Source of the DNA: Faeciplasma avium
GTDB lineage: Bacteria; Bacillota; Clostridia; Oscillospirales; Ruminococcaceae
Reading direction: 5' to 3'
Length of the DNA: 22,838 nt
Assembly: GCA_018713505.1 (NCBI GenBank)
Contig: DVOL01000026.1
Location: forward strand, 1-22,838
Made by a program: the position numbers and the translations under genes. The notes beneath the pieces are model-generated. The model saw only the letters and a list, made by a program, of their open reading frames with translations, was not told the origin of the DNA and did no database searches. This document shows, piece after piece, positions 1 to 7,493 of this stretch (positions are counted from its first letter, which is position 1; each line of letters starts with the position of its first letter).

Positions 1-69
1 AGCCTCGTCATTGATGGCAAAAACATAAATGAATTTGTACTCAAAAGAAGTTCCAAATACGGTTTACAT
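1..69 (-). pseudogene. Start of a helicase-like gene with a stop at codon 2 (partial)
   Basis: Directly after the upstream gene's TAA (69-71), an ATG at 67-69 overlaps that stop in a TAATG arrangement. It sits about 8 bases after a strong AAGGGGG ribosome site at 78-84, exactly where a coupled start should be. The next codon is TAA (64-66). The same frame then stays open to the window edge and encodes a protein-like sequence beginning TVFGTSFEYKFIYVF. From memory this resembles the N-terminus of large helicase/nuclease proteins that sit next to this kind of M subunit. No other ATG, GTG or TTG start is available in this frame before the edge. Either a single AAA-to-TAA change has silenced the gene, or a rare start is used, or the base is a sequencing error. 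The family assignment is weak because only 21 codons are visible. Confidence 0.4.
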
Positions 70-1028
70 TATCGTTCCCCCTTCACCAAAGAGTAGTATT
101 CCACGATCACTTTGGATCGCCAATCCTTGATTTTGCACCGAGACTTTGCAGGCTTTTGAGCAGTCAGGAACTCAGATTCAATAAAATCAAATATTGATAG
201 CTGATTCATTTCTTCTTGAATATCGCAAAGCGGCGGCCCGTATGTGAGGCCATCCATCTGCCACAAATTCCAGGAAATGATGGTGGCCACCCTTTTTAGC
301 TCATTGAGCGTCGGAGTACGCTTTAGCGCATGCCGCATGTAGTCAATAAAAGTATACAGCAAATTTTCCCGTGCAAGCAATAAGTTATCGCCCTGAAACT
401 CAAAGCCGTAAATACTTTCGTAAGCTCGATACGCCCATTTCAACCATTCGCTTTCGTCGGAGGCATTTTCGGTCACAACCCGCAGCTTGCGATCCAGAAA
501 ACCGATCCGGGAGAGAAGTTCAATGGGGTCACCGGTTACTGTATCATAGCGACTTACCAGATAAGGAGCCTCGCCGCAGGAAATCTCAATTCTCCGTGCA
601 TCCACATAATGCTTCCAGGTATGCTGCTTATCCTCAGGAAATACGATTCGTTCCGTTGCCGTCCAAGTGTTGTCTTGCGGGATATTAAACACATTAGGCC
701 GACCAAACCAATGCTCGTCCACCAAGTTGTTTTGAGCGTTGCAAATCCAGGAAGGGGTAAACACTTCCGCCTTGTCTCTGGTGCGACTGTTTTTTTGCTC
801 ATGCGCCTTTGCTACACGAGGCTGAATCAGCTTAGAATGAACGCCAGTGATCAGGCTTGCGTAGATTTGCTCTGTCGCTGCATATAGCTCCCCATGCGAG
901 ATATAGTCACTGGTTGCCCAGATAATATTCTCTTTTGTTGTTCTATCCTTCAGGAGGATATTAAGCAATTCTTGGCTGTATTGGACAATATCTTCCTCAA
1001 TCACATCCAGTTTTTCTTCAAACTGCAC
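69..1028 (-). CDS. Methyltransferase-like 'restriction subunit M' protein
   Basis: This protein of 319 residues belongs to a family usually annotated as 'restriction endonuclease subunit M' in Clostridia. Residues 82-96 (RTRDKAEVFTPSWIC) resemble the FTP motif of gamma-type N6-adenine methyltransferases. Residues 149-162 (ISCGEAPYLVSRYD) look like a degenerate SAM-binding motif I, and GDNLLLARENLL (213-224) follows. I see no NPPY catalytic motif, so it may bind SAM or DNA without methylating, or need a partner. I chose the GTG at 1028 because a perfect GGGGAGG lies 6 bases upstream (1035-1041). The ATG at 1049 would add 7 residues and has no ribosome site. It lies 30 bases after the XRE regulator stop and is followed by a coupled ATG at 69. 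A defence or restriction role is inferred from the family and context. Confidence 0.7.
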   Translation of the reverse strand: MQFEEKLDVIEEDIVQYSQELLNILLKDRTTKENIIWATSDYISHGELYAATEQIYASLITGVHSKLIQPRVAKAHEQKNSRTRDKAEVFTPSWICNAQNNLVDEHWFGRPNVFNIPQDNTWTATERIVFPEDKQHTWKHYVDARRIEISCGEAPYLVSRYDTVTGDPIELLSRIGFLDRKLRVVTENASDESEWLKWAYRAYESIYGFEFQGDNLLLARENLLYTFIDYMRHALKRTPTLNELKRVATIISWNLWQMDGLTYGPPLCDIQEEMNQLSIFDFIESEFLTAQKPAKSRCKIKDWRSKVIVEYYSLVKGER

Positions 1029-1058
1029 GATAAACCTCCCCTCTGCCATAATGATAGT

Positions 1059-1271
1059 TCATTTCTGAGACTCCGAGATAAATTCGAGAATGTCATCCAC
1101 ACCACAGTCCAAAGCAATGCAGATTTTCTCAATAGTTTGCATTGCAATGTATTCATCCCGCTTTAAACGAGTAATAATGTTCAGGCTAATTCCTGCCTGC
1201 TTCGCCAATTGATTGTTGCTCATTTTTCGGTCGATCAGCATCTTAAACAATTTATTGTATTGTACAGCCAT
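1059..1271 (-). CDS. XRE-family helix-turn-helix regulator
   Basis: This 70-residue protein is almost entirely a Cro/C1-type helix-turn-helix domain. The pattern SNNQLAKQAGISLNIITRL (residues 18-36) supplies the two DNA-binding helices, and TIEKICIALDCGVDDILEF (46-64) is the conserved C-terminal part of this fold. A GGAGGG ribosome site lies about 7 bases before the ATG. It is the first gene of the regulator / M-like / helicase-like unit and very likely represses that unit, as controller proteins of restriction systems do. A 16-base palindrome at 1319-1334, placed over the -35 position of the likely promoter, is a candidate binding site. Autorepression is inferred; the fold is clear from the sequence. 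Confidence 0.88.
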   Translation of the reverse strand: MAVQYNKLFKMLIDRKMSNNQLAKQAGISLNIITRLKRDEYIAMQTIEKICIALDCGVDDILEFISESQK

Positions 1272-1303
1272 AGATGCCCTCCACGGTTTTTAACAACGTA
1301 TAA

Positions 1304-1334
1304 ATTATAGATAAGCATATCACGAATCCGTGAT
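1304..1334 (-). promoter_or_regulatory. Promoter and palindromic operator of the XRE/M-like operon
   Basis: On the minus strand a TATAAT box lies at 1304-1309, about 33 bases before the regulator's start codon. No good -35 hexamer is found at 17 bases. That position is instead covered by the perfect inverted repeat ATCACG-AATC-CGTGAT (1319-1334, plus-strand reading). A palindrome over the -35 box fits a repressor site for the XRE protein it precedes, or a promoter that depends on an activator. Confidence 0.5.
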
Positions 1335-1357
1335 GATTTCAACGAAGGTTTGACCTC

Positions 1358-1392
1358 GAAATGGCCAGGACTTATATAATCCTGACCATTTC
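1358..1392 (-). terminator. Hairpin after rlmD (no U-tract)
   Basis: A 13-bp inverted repeat (arms 1358-1370 and 1380-1392, loop 9 bases) starts 5 bases after the rlmD stop. Read on the minus strand the only irregular pair is a G-U wobble; on the plus strand it would be a C-A mismatch. This suggests the structure is used in the rlmD transcript. A U-run does not follow, so it is a poor classical terminator and may act as a 3' stabiliser. Confidence 0.4.
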
Positions 1393-1397
1393 AAATA

Positions 1398-3032
1398 CTA
1401 CATTATCATCTGGAAATATTTCAGTGCATCCATAATCGCTGCTTCCTTTTCTGGCGGGCATTTTGGCACTTTGGCGTTTTCTTTCTTCGACAAATTATAG
1501 TTCTGCCCTACATCCAGACCGCATTTCCGCTTGATCTGGGAGATATACAGAGACGATACCTTCAATTCAAACTTCTCCAGCACATAAGCCTTAATCTGTT
1601 CATAGGTCGCACCTTTCTGGAATCCAGACATATCCATATCCTCCAACGAGAACTCCACACGAACCTTTTTCGAGTCGATTTCTCCCTTGGAAAGCAAGAC
1701 AACCGTCTCGACGTGATTAGTTCTTGGGAACATATCCATCGGCTTATAGCGAATAAGGGTGTAGCCGCAGCTGCAAAGCATTTTGCAGTCCCGGGCGGCG
1801 GTGGAGGGGTTGCAGGAGATATAGATTATCTTCTCGGGGGACAGCCCAAGGACGGCGTCAAGGGTTTTTGAGTCGCAGCCCTTTCTGGGAGGGTCTAGGA
1901 TGACGGCGTCCGGGGCGGCGCCGCTTTTTAAAAGACGGGAGGCGATTTCGCCGGCGTCGCCGCAGAGGTAGCTGAACCTGTCCAAGAGGCCGTTGAGGGC
2001 GGCGTTTTTCTCGGCGTTTTTGACGGCGTCCTCTATCACCTCTGCGCCGATTACCCTTTTAACGCTGTCCGCCATAGACAGCCCTATGCTGCCTATCCCG
2101 CAGTAGAGGTCCAAAACCGTCTCGCTGCCTCTAAAGCCAGCCATCCGCCCGGCTGTCCTGTAGACCTCCTCGGCGGCAGGGGTGTTGACCTGATAAAACG
2201 AGCCGGGAGATATCATAAGAGTCCTTTTGCACATCCTGTCGGTGATATAGCCGTCTCCGTAAAGCGTCCTGCTCCTTTCGCCCAGGATGACATTCGTTCT
2301 CCTGTCGTTTATATTTAAAACTACGGATTTTATATCCCTTATATCCCTTGCGATGGCGTCTGCCAGACCGTCAAGCTGGTGGGTGTCTGCTCTCACTATC
2401 AGCGTAAGCAGGATTTCGCCGGTATACTCGCCCTTTCTTATATAGATATGCCGAAGAAGTCCGCTGTCCGTGTTCTCGTCGTAGGGAGCTATCCCTCTTT
2501 TTTCGATATATGTCCTCACATACTCGCAGATGTCTGTAAACACCTCCGGCTGTAAAAGACAGCGGTCAGACGCTATCACCCTGTGCGACCTCGGGGCGAA
2601 AAAGCCGTATACAGGTCTGCCGTCCTGCATGGCGACGGGAAGCTGAGCCTTATTCCTGTAGCGATTTATCCTCTTGCAGCCGACTATTGGCTCCGGCTCG
2701 ATTAAAAAGCCGCCGATTCTCCTAAAGGCGTCCCTGACAAAGCCCTCCTTAGCCCTAAGCTCAGCCTCGTAGCTTATATGCCTGAGCGCACAGCCGCCGC
2801 ATTTGCTGTAAGCCGGGCAGTCAGGCTCTATTCTGTCGCCGGACGGGGACAGCACCCTCTCCAGCCTTCCGTAGGCGTAGCTATTCATGAGCTTTACAAT
2901 CCTTGCCTCTATGATATCCCCTGCCGCCGTCAGCGGGACGAAAACAGCCATGCCCTCCTCGGTGCGGCCGACGCCGTTTCCCTCCTGCGTATACCCGGTT
3001 ATTTCAAGCCTTACAATGTCGTTTTTCTTCAT
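1398..3032 (-). CDS. rlmD: 23S rRNA (uracil-5-)-methyltransferase RlmD with C-terminal extension
   Basis: This enzyme (544 residues) transfers a methyl group from SAM to a conserved uracil of 23S rRNA (U1939 in E. coli). An N-terminal TRAM domain (about 1-60) is followed by the 4Fe-4S cysteines C72, C78, C81 and C158. The methyltransferase has motif I LDLYCGIGSIGLS (308-320), the LDPPRKG motif (379-385) and the nucleophile C407 in SCNPST. The core ends near residue 450. Residues 452-544 are an extra tail, beginning DSKKVRVEF and ending in a PPEKEAAI segment, with different codon use. The ATG at 3032 has AAGGGG 8 bases upstream. An in-frame extension to 3116 runs through a hairpin and is rejected. 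It is the last gene of the recJ-rel group but is separated from hemZ by 104 bases. RlmCD of the same family is the alternative name in Gram-positives. Confidence 0.88.
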   Translation of the reverse strand: MKKNDIVRLEITGYTQEGNGVGRTEEGMAVFVPLTAAGDIIEARIVKLMNSYAYGRLERVLSPSGDRIEPDCPAYSKCGGCALRHISYEAELRAKEGFVRDAFRRIGGFLIEPEPIVGCKRINRYRNKAQLPVAMQDGRPVYGFFAPRSHRVIASDRCLLQPEVFTDICEYVRTYIEKRGIAPYDENTDSGLLRHIYIRKGEYTGEILLTLIVRADTHQLDGLADAIARDIRDIKSVVLNINDRRTNVILGERSRTLYGDGYITDRMCKRTLMISPGSFYQVNTPAAEEVYRTAGRMAGFRGSETVLDLYCGIGSIGLSMADSVKRVIGAEVIEDAVKNAEKNAALNGLLDRFSYLCGDAGEIASRLLKSGAAPDAVILDPPRKGCDSKTLDAVLGLSPEKIIYISCNPSTAARDCKMLCSCGYTLIRYKPMDMFPRTNHVETVVLLSKGEIDSKKVRVEFSLEDMDMSGFQKGATYEQIKAYVLEKFELKVSSLYISQIKRKCGLDVGQNYNLSKKENAKVPKCPPEKEAAIMDALKYFQMIM

Positions 3033-3073
3033 TTTAGCTTCCCCTTGGTCCGTATTTAAATCCGCCTTAAAAG

Positions 3074-3125
3074 CCCCGCCCCTTGATGGACAAGCCGTAC
3101 TCCGGCTCTGTGGCAAAGGGCGGGG
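3074..3125 (-). terminator. GC-rich hairpin between hemZ and rlmD
   Basis: A 12-bp inverted repeat (3074-3085 with 3114-3125, one wobble) encloses a second small stem (AGCCG 3093-3097 with CGGCT 3103-3107). On the minus strand it begins 11 bases after the hemZ stop and is followed by CTTTTAA. It could terminate or attenuate transcription from the upstream operon. No clear promoter for rlmD is visible between it and the rlmD start, so partial read-through is likely. Confidence 0.5.
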
Positions 3126-3136
3126 TAATGTCCCGG

Positions 3137-4660
3137 CTATTTCCTGTCTTTATCCGATTCCGAGCCTAAAAGAAGCCCCATGGCGGTTTCCTTTCTCTTT
3201 AGGACGGTGTCAAAGCTCCTTATGTAATCAAGCGGGTACTTAGGGTTAAAGAACCTCTGTATCCCCTTGCCGGGGTCGGTCCCTGAGAGGATTTTAGTCG
3301 TCCCTCCAGCTCCGACTGCAACTATCGACTGAATCTCCTCCATGATATTGATGTTATAGATTCCCTCAAGCCCCGGTCTTGTCCAGCCGATGTTCTCCTG
3401 ATTGCCGAGCTGATTTTTCTGTCTGTAAAGATAGTAGGGCTTGTACCCCTCCAGAAGCAGCCTCTGTGTGGCGTAGGCTATCATGCTCTCGGTCAGGCTG
3501 TCGTCGCCTATATCCCTGCTTGCCATCATGTCGGACGCCCTCTTGACCGAAAGAGCGTGAACGGTGATATTCTCCGGCGACAGCTCTATTATCCTGTCTA
3601 CGGACTCCTTGAAGCCGCTGATGCTGTCTCCCGGGAGACCCGCAATCAAATCGACATTTATAGCCTTGAAGCCCACCGAGCGGGCAAGACTGTAGCTCTC
3701 AAAGAACTGAGCCGCCGTATGCCTTCTTCCTATCTGCAAAAGCACGCTGTCGTGGACGGTCTGCGGATTTACGCTTATCCTCCCGCCTCCGTTTTCCTTT
3801 ATGACCATGAGCTTATCATAGGTCACGGTATCAGGACGCCCCGCCTCGACGGTATACTCCCTGACGCCTGAAAGGTCGAACGAGGAGGCTATAGTTTTCA
3901 TAATCCTATCCAGCTGACCCGGCTCGAGCGAGGTCGGTGTTCCCCCGCCGAAGTAAACGGTGTCAAGCCTCGGCCCGCCGTCCCCTAACAGCCCTGAGGT
4001 GTAGGCTATCTCATCACAGAGCCTTTCAACATATTCCGGCATCAGCTTTTTAAAGCTCGAGACCGTCTGCGAGACAAAGGAGCAGTAGCTGCACCTGGTT
4101 GGGCAAAAGGGTATCGAGACATAAAGGCTGAAGGAGTCCTTCGGCATCCCGCTTACGGCGGCGTCCTGATTTACAGCCGTTTCGTAGCCTATTCTGACCT
4201 TCTCCTCGGTGACAAGGTACTCCTCGGTGAGCTTTTGTCTTATCCCATCAAAATCAAGCCCGGAGCCTCTTAGCTTGTTTATAAGCTTTACCGGCCTTAC
4301 CCCGGTTAGGACTCCCCACTCCGGCCTTTTGCCGGTAAGCTCGGAAAGAACTCTGTACAAGAGCCTTCCCAGTCTGAACTCACAGCTTTTTTCAAGCTCG
4401 TCGGAGGATGAATCGAGCCTCTCGCCCGCCGTTTTTATCCTCCCGCCTATTCTCGCCGCCACGCTGATAAGCGTGCTCCGTCTGCCCTCCAGCCTTGTTA
4501 TAAGACAGCAGTCGGAGCCATCCTCCGGGAGCGTACCCCCGCCGGAGTCCAAAAACAAAAAATTAAAGCTCTCGACCGGGAAAAACAGCTTGCAGACGCC
4601 CTCAAGCTCGTACTTAAAATCGTTGCCGGAGAATATAAGCGTAAGCCTTTTTTCGCTCAT
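3137..4660 (-). CDS. hemZ: HemZ-type radical SAM protein (coproporphyrinogen dehydrogenase family)
   Basis: This 507-residue radical SAM protein has an N-terminal domain of about 175 residues, then IPFCPTRCSYC with the cluster cysteines C186, C190 and C193, and the FGGGTPTSL motif of the HemN/HemZ group. The length and N-terminal region (WGVLTGVRPVKL near 115-126) match HemZ rather than HemN or HemW. The family is named for oxidative decarboxylation of coproporphyrinogen III. No other haem gene is in the window, so the true substrate here is uncertain. The ATG at 4660 is preferred because AGAGGTGA lies 6 bases upstream; the GTG at 4666 directly abuts that site. It starts 2 bases after the MBL hydrolase stop, so the two are probably coupled. 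The rel - MBL - hemZ order is, as far as I recall, common in Clostridia. Confidence 0.85.
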   Translation of the reverse strand: MSEKRLTLIFSGNDFKYELEGVCKLFFPVESFNFLFLDSGGGTLPEDGSDCCLITRLEGRRSTLISVAARIGGRIKTAGERLDSSSDELEKSCEFRLGRLLYRVLSELTGKRPEWGVLTGVRPVKLINKLRGSGLDFDGIRQKLTEEYLVTEEKVRIGYETAVNQDAAVSGMPKDSFSLYVSIPFCPTRCSYCSFVSQTVSSFKKLMPEYVERLCDEIAYTSGLLGDGGPRLDTVYFGGGTPTSLEPGQLDRIMKTIASSFDLSGVREYTVEAGRPDTVTYDKLMVIKENGGGRISVNPQTVHDSVLLQIGRRHTAAQFFESYSLARSVGFKAINVDLIAGLPGDSISGFKESVDRIIELSPENITVHALSVKRASDMMASRDIGDDSLTESMIAYATQRLLLEGYKPYYLYRQKNQLGNQENIGWTRPGLEGIYNINIMEEIQSIVAVGAGGTTKILSGTDPGKGIQRFFNPKYPLDYIRSFDTVLKRKETAMGLLLGSESDKDRK

Positions 4661-4662
4661 AT

Positions 4663-5304
4663 TCACTCACCTCTCCCGGAGTCAAAAAGGCCGAAAAGGA
4701 AGGGGTTGCTTCTTAGCTCGTCGCTAAGAGTCGTAGCCTCGCCGTGACCGGGATAGACGGTATACTCCCCTCCCAGAGAGTAAAGCGACCTTATAGAATC
4801 GAAAATTCTGTAATACCCGCTCCAGCCGAAATCCCTGCCTATGCTTCCCTTAAAGAGGGTGTCCCCGGTGAAAAGGCTTTTCCCTATAAGAAAGCAGGCG
4901 GAGCCGGGAGTGTGCCCGGGAGAGGGTATCGTCCTGACGGTAAGCTCTCCCGCAGCTATTACCTCGTTGTCGGAAAACACGGCGGCGTCCGTCACCGGCT
5001 CAAAGGGAAGCCCCAGATAGTCTGCAAGGGAGTCCCTAGAGCTTTTTAGCATCCCTGAGTCCGCCCTTGAGATATAAACCGGGCAGCCGGTCCTTTTCTT
5101 TATCTCGTTGACCGCAAGGATATGGTCGATATGCCCGTGAGTCAAAAGCAGCGCCCTTATTTTCAAGCCTGACGCTAAATCAAGCAGTCTTTCAGGCTCG
5201 TCGGGTGCGTCGATAAGCACGGCGTCCCCGCCCAGGCTGACAATATAGCTGTTTGTCATGCAGAAGCCAAGGTCCCTTACCGGCTTTACTATAATATTAT
5301 CCAT
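4663..5304 (-). CDS. MBL-fold metallo-hydrolase (glyoxalase II-like)
   Basis: This 213-residue protein is a metallo-beta-lactamase-fold hydrolase. It has THGHIDH (residues 55-61), the HxHxDH metal site, then PGHTPGS around H131, LFTGDTLFKG and a late YPGHGEAT with another metal-binding histidine. These place it with the hydroxyacylglutathione hydrolase-like group of small MBL enzymes found in organisms without glutathione. The substrate is unknown; a thioester is a family-based guess. Its ATG shares one base with the rel stop (TAATG), so it is translationally coupled to rel, and hemZ follows after 2 bases. No signal peptide is seen, so it should be cytoplasmic. Confidence 0.85.
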   Translation of the reverse strand: MDNIIVKPVRDLGFCMTNSYIVSLGGDAVLIDAPDEPERLLDLASGLKIRALLLTHGHIDHILAVNEIKKRTGCPVYISRADSGMLKSSRDSLADYLGLPFEPVTDAAVFSDNEVIAAGELTVRTIPSPGHTPGSACFLIGKSLFTGDTLFKGSIGRDFGWSGYYRIFDSIRSLYSLGGEYTVYPGHGEATTLSDELRSNPFLFGLFDSGRGE

Positions 5305-7493
5305 TACTTTGCGCTCCTGTCAACTGATAGTATTCCCTTTACCTTTTTCAGCCTTGTAATTATTCCCTGAAGCTCGGCTGTCCCGGCAACGCTTATGGTA
5401 AGAAGTATGCTGGAGTTTCCGTTTTTAAGCACCCTGGCAGACGCCTCGTGGGTCATTATCCTAGCCTCCTGGAGGCTCTGCATTATGTCGGCAAGTATTC
5501 CGATTCTGTCATAGCCGACGACATCCAAAACCACCTTGTAGTAGCTGTTGGACGGCTCGTTGTCCCCCGCCCAGTGGACATCCACCCAGCGCTCCGGGCT
5601 GGAATCCTTCTGGCTAAGATAGTTTACGCAGTCCTTTTTGTGTATCGAAACGCCGTGCCCCCTTGTTATAAAGCCGATGATATCGTCCCCGGGGAGCGGC
5701 GAGCAGCACTGCGAGAGCTTGACAACGCAGTTGTCTATTCCGTCCACGATGATTCCAGAGCTTGCCCTCCTGTTGCTGTGATACGGCACCTCGGAAAACT
5801 GCGGCTCGCCCTCCGGCTGGAGGTATCTTTTGCTGTACTCCTCCTTTAGCCTGGGCATTATCTTGGAGAGGACGACTCCGCCGTAGCCTATCGAGGCGTA
5901 AAAATCGTCAAGAGTTTCACAGCTATGCCTTTTCATGTCAAGAGCCAGAAAGTCAGCCAGCTCGTTCTCGGGGATTCTTATTAGGTTCCTTCTGAACTCC
6001 CTTTCAAGCTCGTCCTTGCCCTCGACGATGTTTTCCTCACGCCTCTCCTTTTTAAACCATGACCTGATCTTCGACTTCGCCTCGTTGGTGTGGCAGATGT
6101 TGAGCCACGCCCTGTTGGGTCCGTGATTGGGGTCCTTGGAGGTTATAATCTCTATTATCTCGCCGGTTTTAATCTCGTAGTCAAGGGGGACAAGCTTTTT
6201 GTCAGCCTTGGCTCCCGTCATCCTGTGACCGACCTGAGTGTGTATGGCGTAGGCGAAATCTATAACCGTAGAGCCAAGGGGAAGGGATATGACATCGCCC
6301 TTCGGAGTCATCGCAAAGACATCCTCTGGGGCAAGGTCGTCCTTTATCGCTCTTACAATGTCCTCGACATCCTCAGACTCCTGCTGAGTGTCAAGTATCT
6401 GCCTTACCCAGTTGAGCCTGCTGTCGAGCTTGTATTTGCCCCTGACGCCCTCCTTATATTTCCAGTGAGCGGCGATTCCGTACTCGGCGGTGTGGTGCAT
6501 CTCATAGGTGCGTATCTGCACCTCGAAGGGGATTCCCTCCCTGCCCATAACCGTGGTATGAAGGCTCTGGTACATATTCGATTTCGGGGTGGAGATATAG
6601 TCCTTGAATCTGTTGGGAATCGGCTGGAACATATCATGCACGACTCCAAGCACATAGTAGCACTCGGTCACGGTGTTTACAATCACCCTGACGGCGTACT
6701 TGTCGTATATCTCCTCGAACAGCCTCCCCTGCTCGTAGACCTTTTTGTATATTCCGTATGCGCTCTTTACCCTGCCCTCGATGGTCGGAACAGGGTCGAA
6801 ATCCATCGCAAGACGCTTTCTAAGCCTCGACTTTATCAGCTCGATAAAATCCTCACGCTCCTGCTTGGATTTCTCCAAAAGCTGCTCAATCTCGTTGTAG
6901 GCGTAGGGGTCGAGATAGGAAAAGGCGGTGTCCTCAAGCTCCTCCTTCATCTTTGTGATTCCCAGCCTGTTTGCCAGGGGGACAAAGATGTTCATAGTTT
7001 CAAGCGACACGGCTCTTCTTTTCTGCTCGTTTCTGTAGCAAAGAGTCCGCATATTGTGCAGCCTGTCTGCAAGCTTGATTATTATAACCCTTATGTCCTT
7101 TGACATCGAGAGAAATATCTTTCTTATATTCTCAGCCTGCTGCTCCTCCCTTGAGTGAAGGGCTATCTGATTCAGCTTTGTAACGCCGTCGACAAGGTTG
7201 GCAACATCCTCCCCGAAGCTCTTTTTGAGGTCCTCCAGGGTGGTGTCGGTGTCCTCGACGACATCGTGCAGCAGAGCGGAGCAGATGGTGTCGGTATCCA
7301 TTCCAAGCTCGACTAAAATCTGAGCCACCGCAATCGGATGGACTATATACGGCTCGCCGGACTCCCTTTTCTGGTCGGCGTGCTTTTTCTCTGCCAGCTC
7401 GTATGCCTTGGATATCTTGGCAGTGTTGTAGTTTTTCTCCGAATCCTTGATAATCGCCAAAAGCTCCTCAAAGGTTTTTGCGCTCTCAGCCAT
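5304..7493 (-). CDS. rel: Bifunctional (p)ppGpp synthetase/hydrolase Rel
   Basis: This stringent-response enzyme makes and degrades (p)ppGpp. The 729 residues hold an HD hydrolase domain (about 25-180) with H52, the pair H76-D77 in ALLHDVVEDT and LADRLHNMRT (141-150). The synthetase domain (about 235-345) contains RFKDY, YQSLHTTV and EVQIRT. A TGS domain follows at about 391-452 and a C-terminal ACT domain at about 655-729. An intact HD site and the RFKD motif indicate a bifunctional Rel rather than a synthetase-only RelA. The ATG at 7493 overlaps the recJ stop by 8 bases (ATGGCTGA) and begins MAESAKTFEELL. A longer in-frame start at 7577 lies inside recJ and has no family support. Rel is co-transcribed with recJ, the MBL hydrolase and hemZ. 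Confidence 0.95.
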   Translation of the reverse strand: MAESAKTFEELLAIIKDSEKNYNTAKISKAYELAEKKHADQKRESGEPYIVHPIAVAQILVELGMDTDTICSALLHDVVEDTDTTLEDLKKSFGEDVANLVDGVTKLNQIALHSREEQQAENIRKIFLSMSKDIRVIIIKLADRLHNMRTLCYRNEQKRRAVSLETMNIFVPLANRLGITKMKEELEDTAFSYLDPYAYNEIEQLLEKSKQEREDFIELIKSRLRKRLAMDFDPVPTIEGRVKSAYGIYKKVYEQGRLFEEIYDKYAVRVIVNTVTECYYVLGVVHDMFQPIPNRFKDYISTPKSNMYQSLHTTVMGREGIPFEVQIRTYEMHHTAEYGIAAHWKYKEGVRGKYKLDSRLNWVRQILDTQQESEDVEDIVRAIKDDLAPEDVFAMTPKGDVISLPLGSTVIDFAYAIHTQVGHRMTGAKADKKLVPLDYEIKTGEIIEIITSKDPNHGPNRAWLNICHTNEAKSKIRSWFKKERREENIVEGKDELEREFRRNLIRIPENELADFLALDMKRHSCETLDDFYASIGYGGVVLSKIMPRLKEEYSKRYLQPEGEPQFSEVPYHSNRRASSGIIVDGIDNCVVKLSQCCSPLPGDDIIGFITRGHGVSIHKKDCVNYLSQKDSSPERWVDVHWAGDNEPSNSYYKVVLDVVGYDRIGILADIMQSLQEARIMTHEASARVLKNGNSSILLTISVAGTAELQGIITRLKKVKGILSVDRSAK

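Larger units (their letters stand above)
1..1750. mobile_element. End of an element integrated in the 3' end of rlmD
   Basis: Three things point to a foreign segment. The genes at 69-1271 are a restriction/defence type of cargo. The last part of rlmD (1398 to about 1750) uses CGC, CGT, AGA, TTG and CTG codons, whereas the body of the gene uses mainly AGG and CTT/CTC. The 93-residue tail after the normal RlmD end is not part of the core enzyme. The 3' end of rlmD (rumA) is a known integration site for conjugative elements in Firmicutes, and such elements restore the reading frame with their own sequence. The crossover probably lies near 1700-1760, around the codons for FPRTNHVET. No integrase, second end or direct repeat is visible, because the element would continue left of the window. 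The right boundary is approximate. Confidence 0.55.
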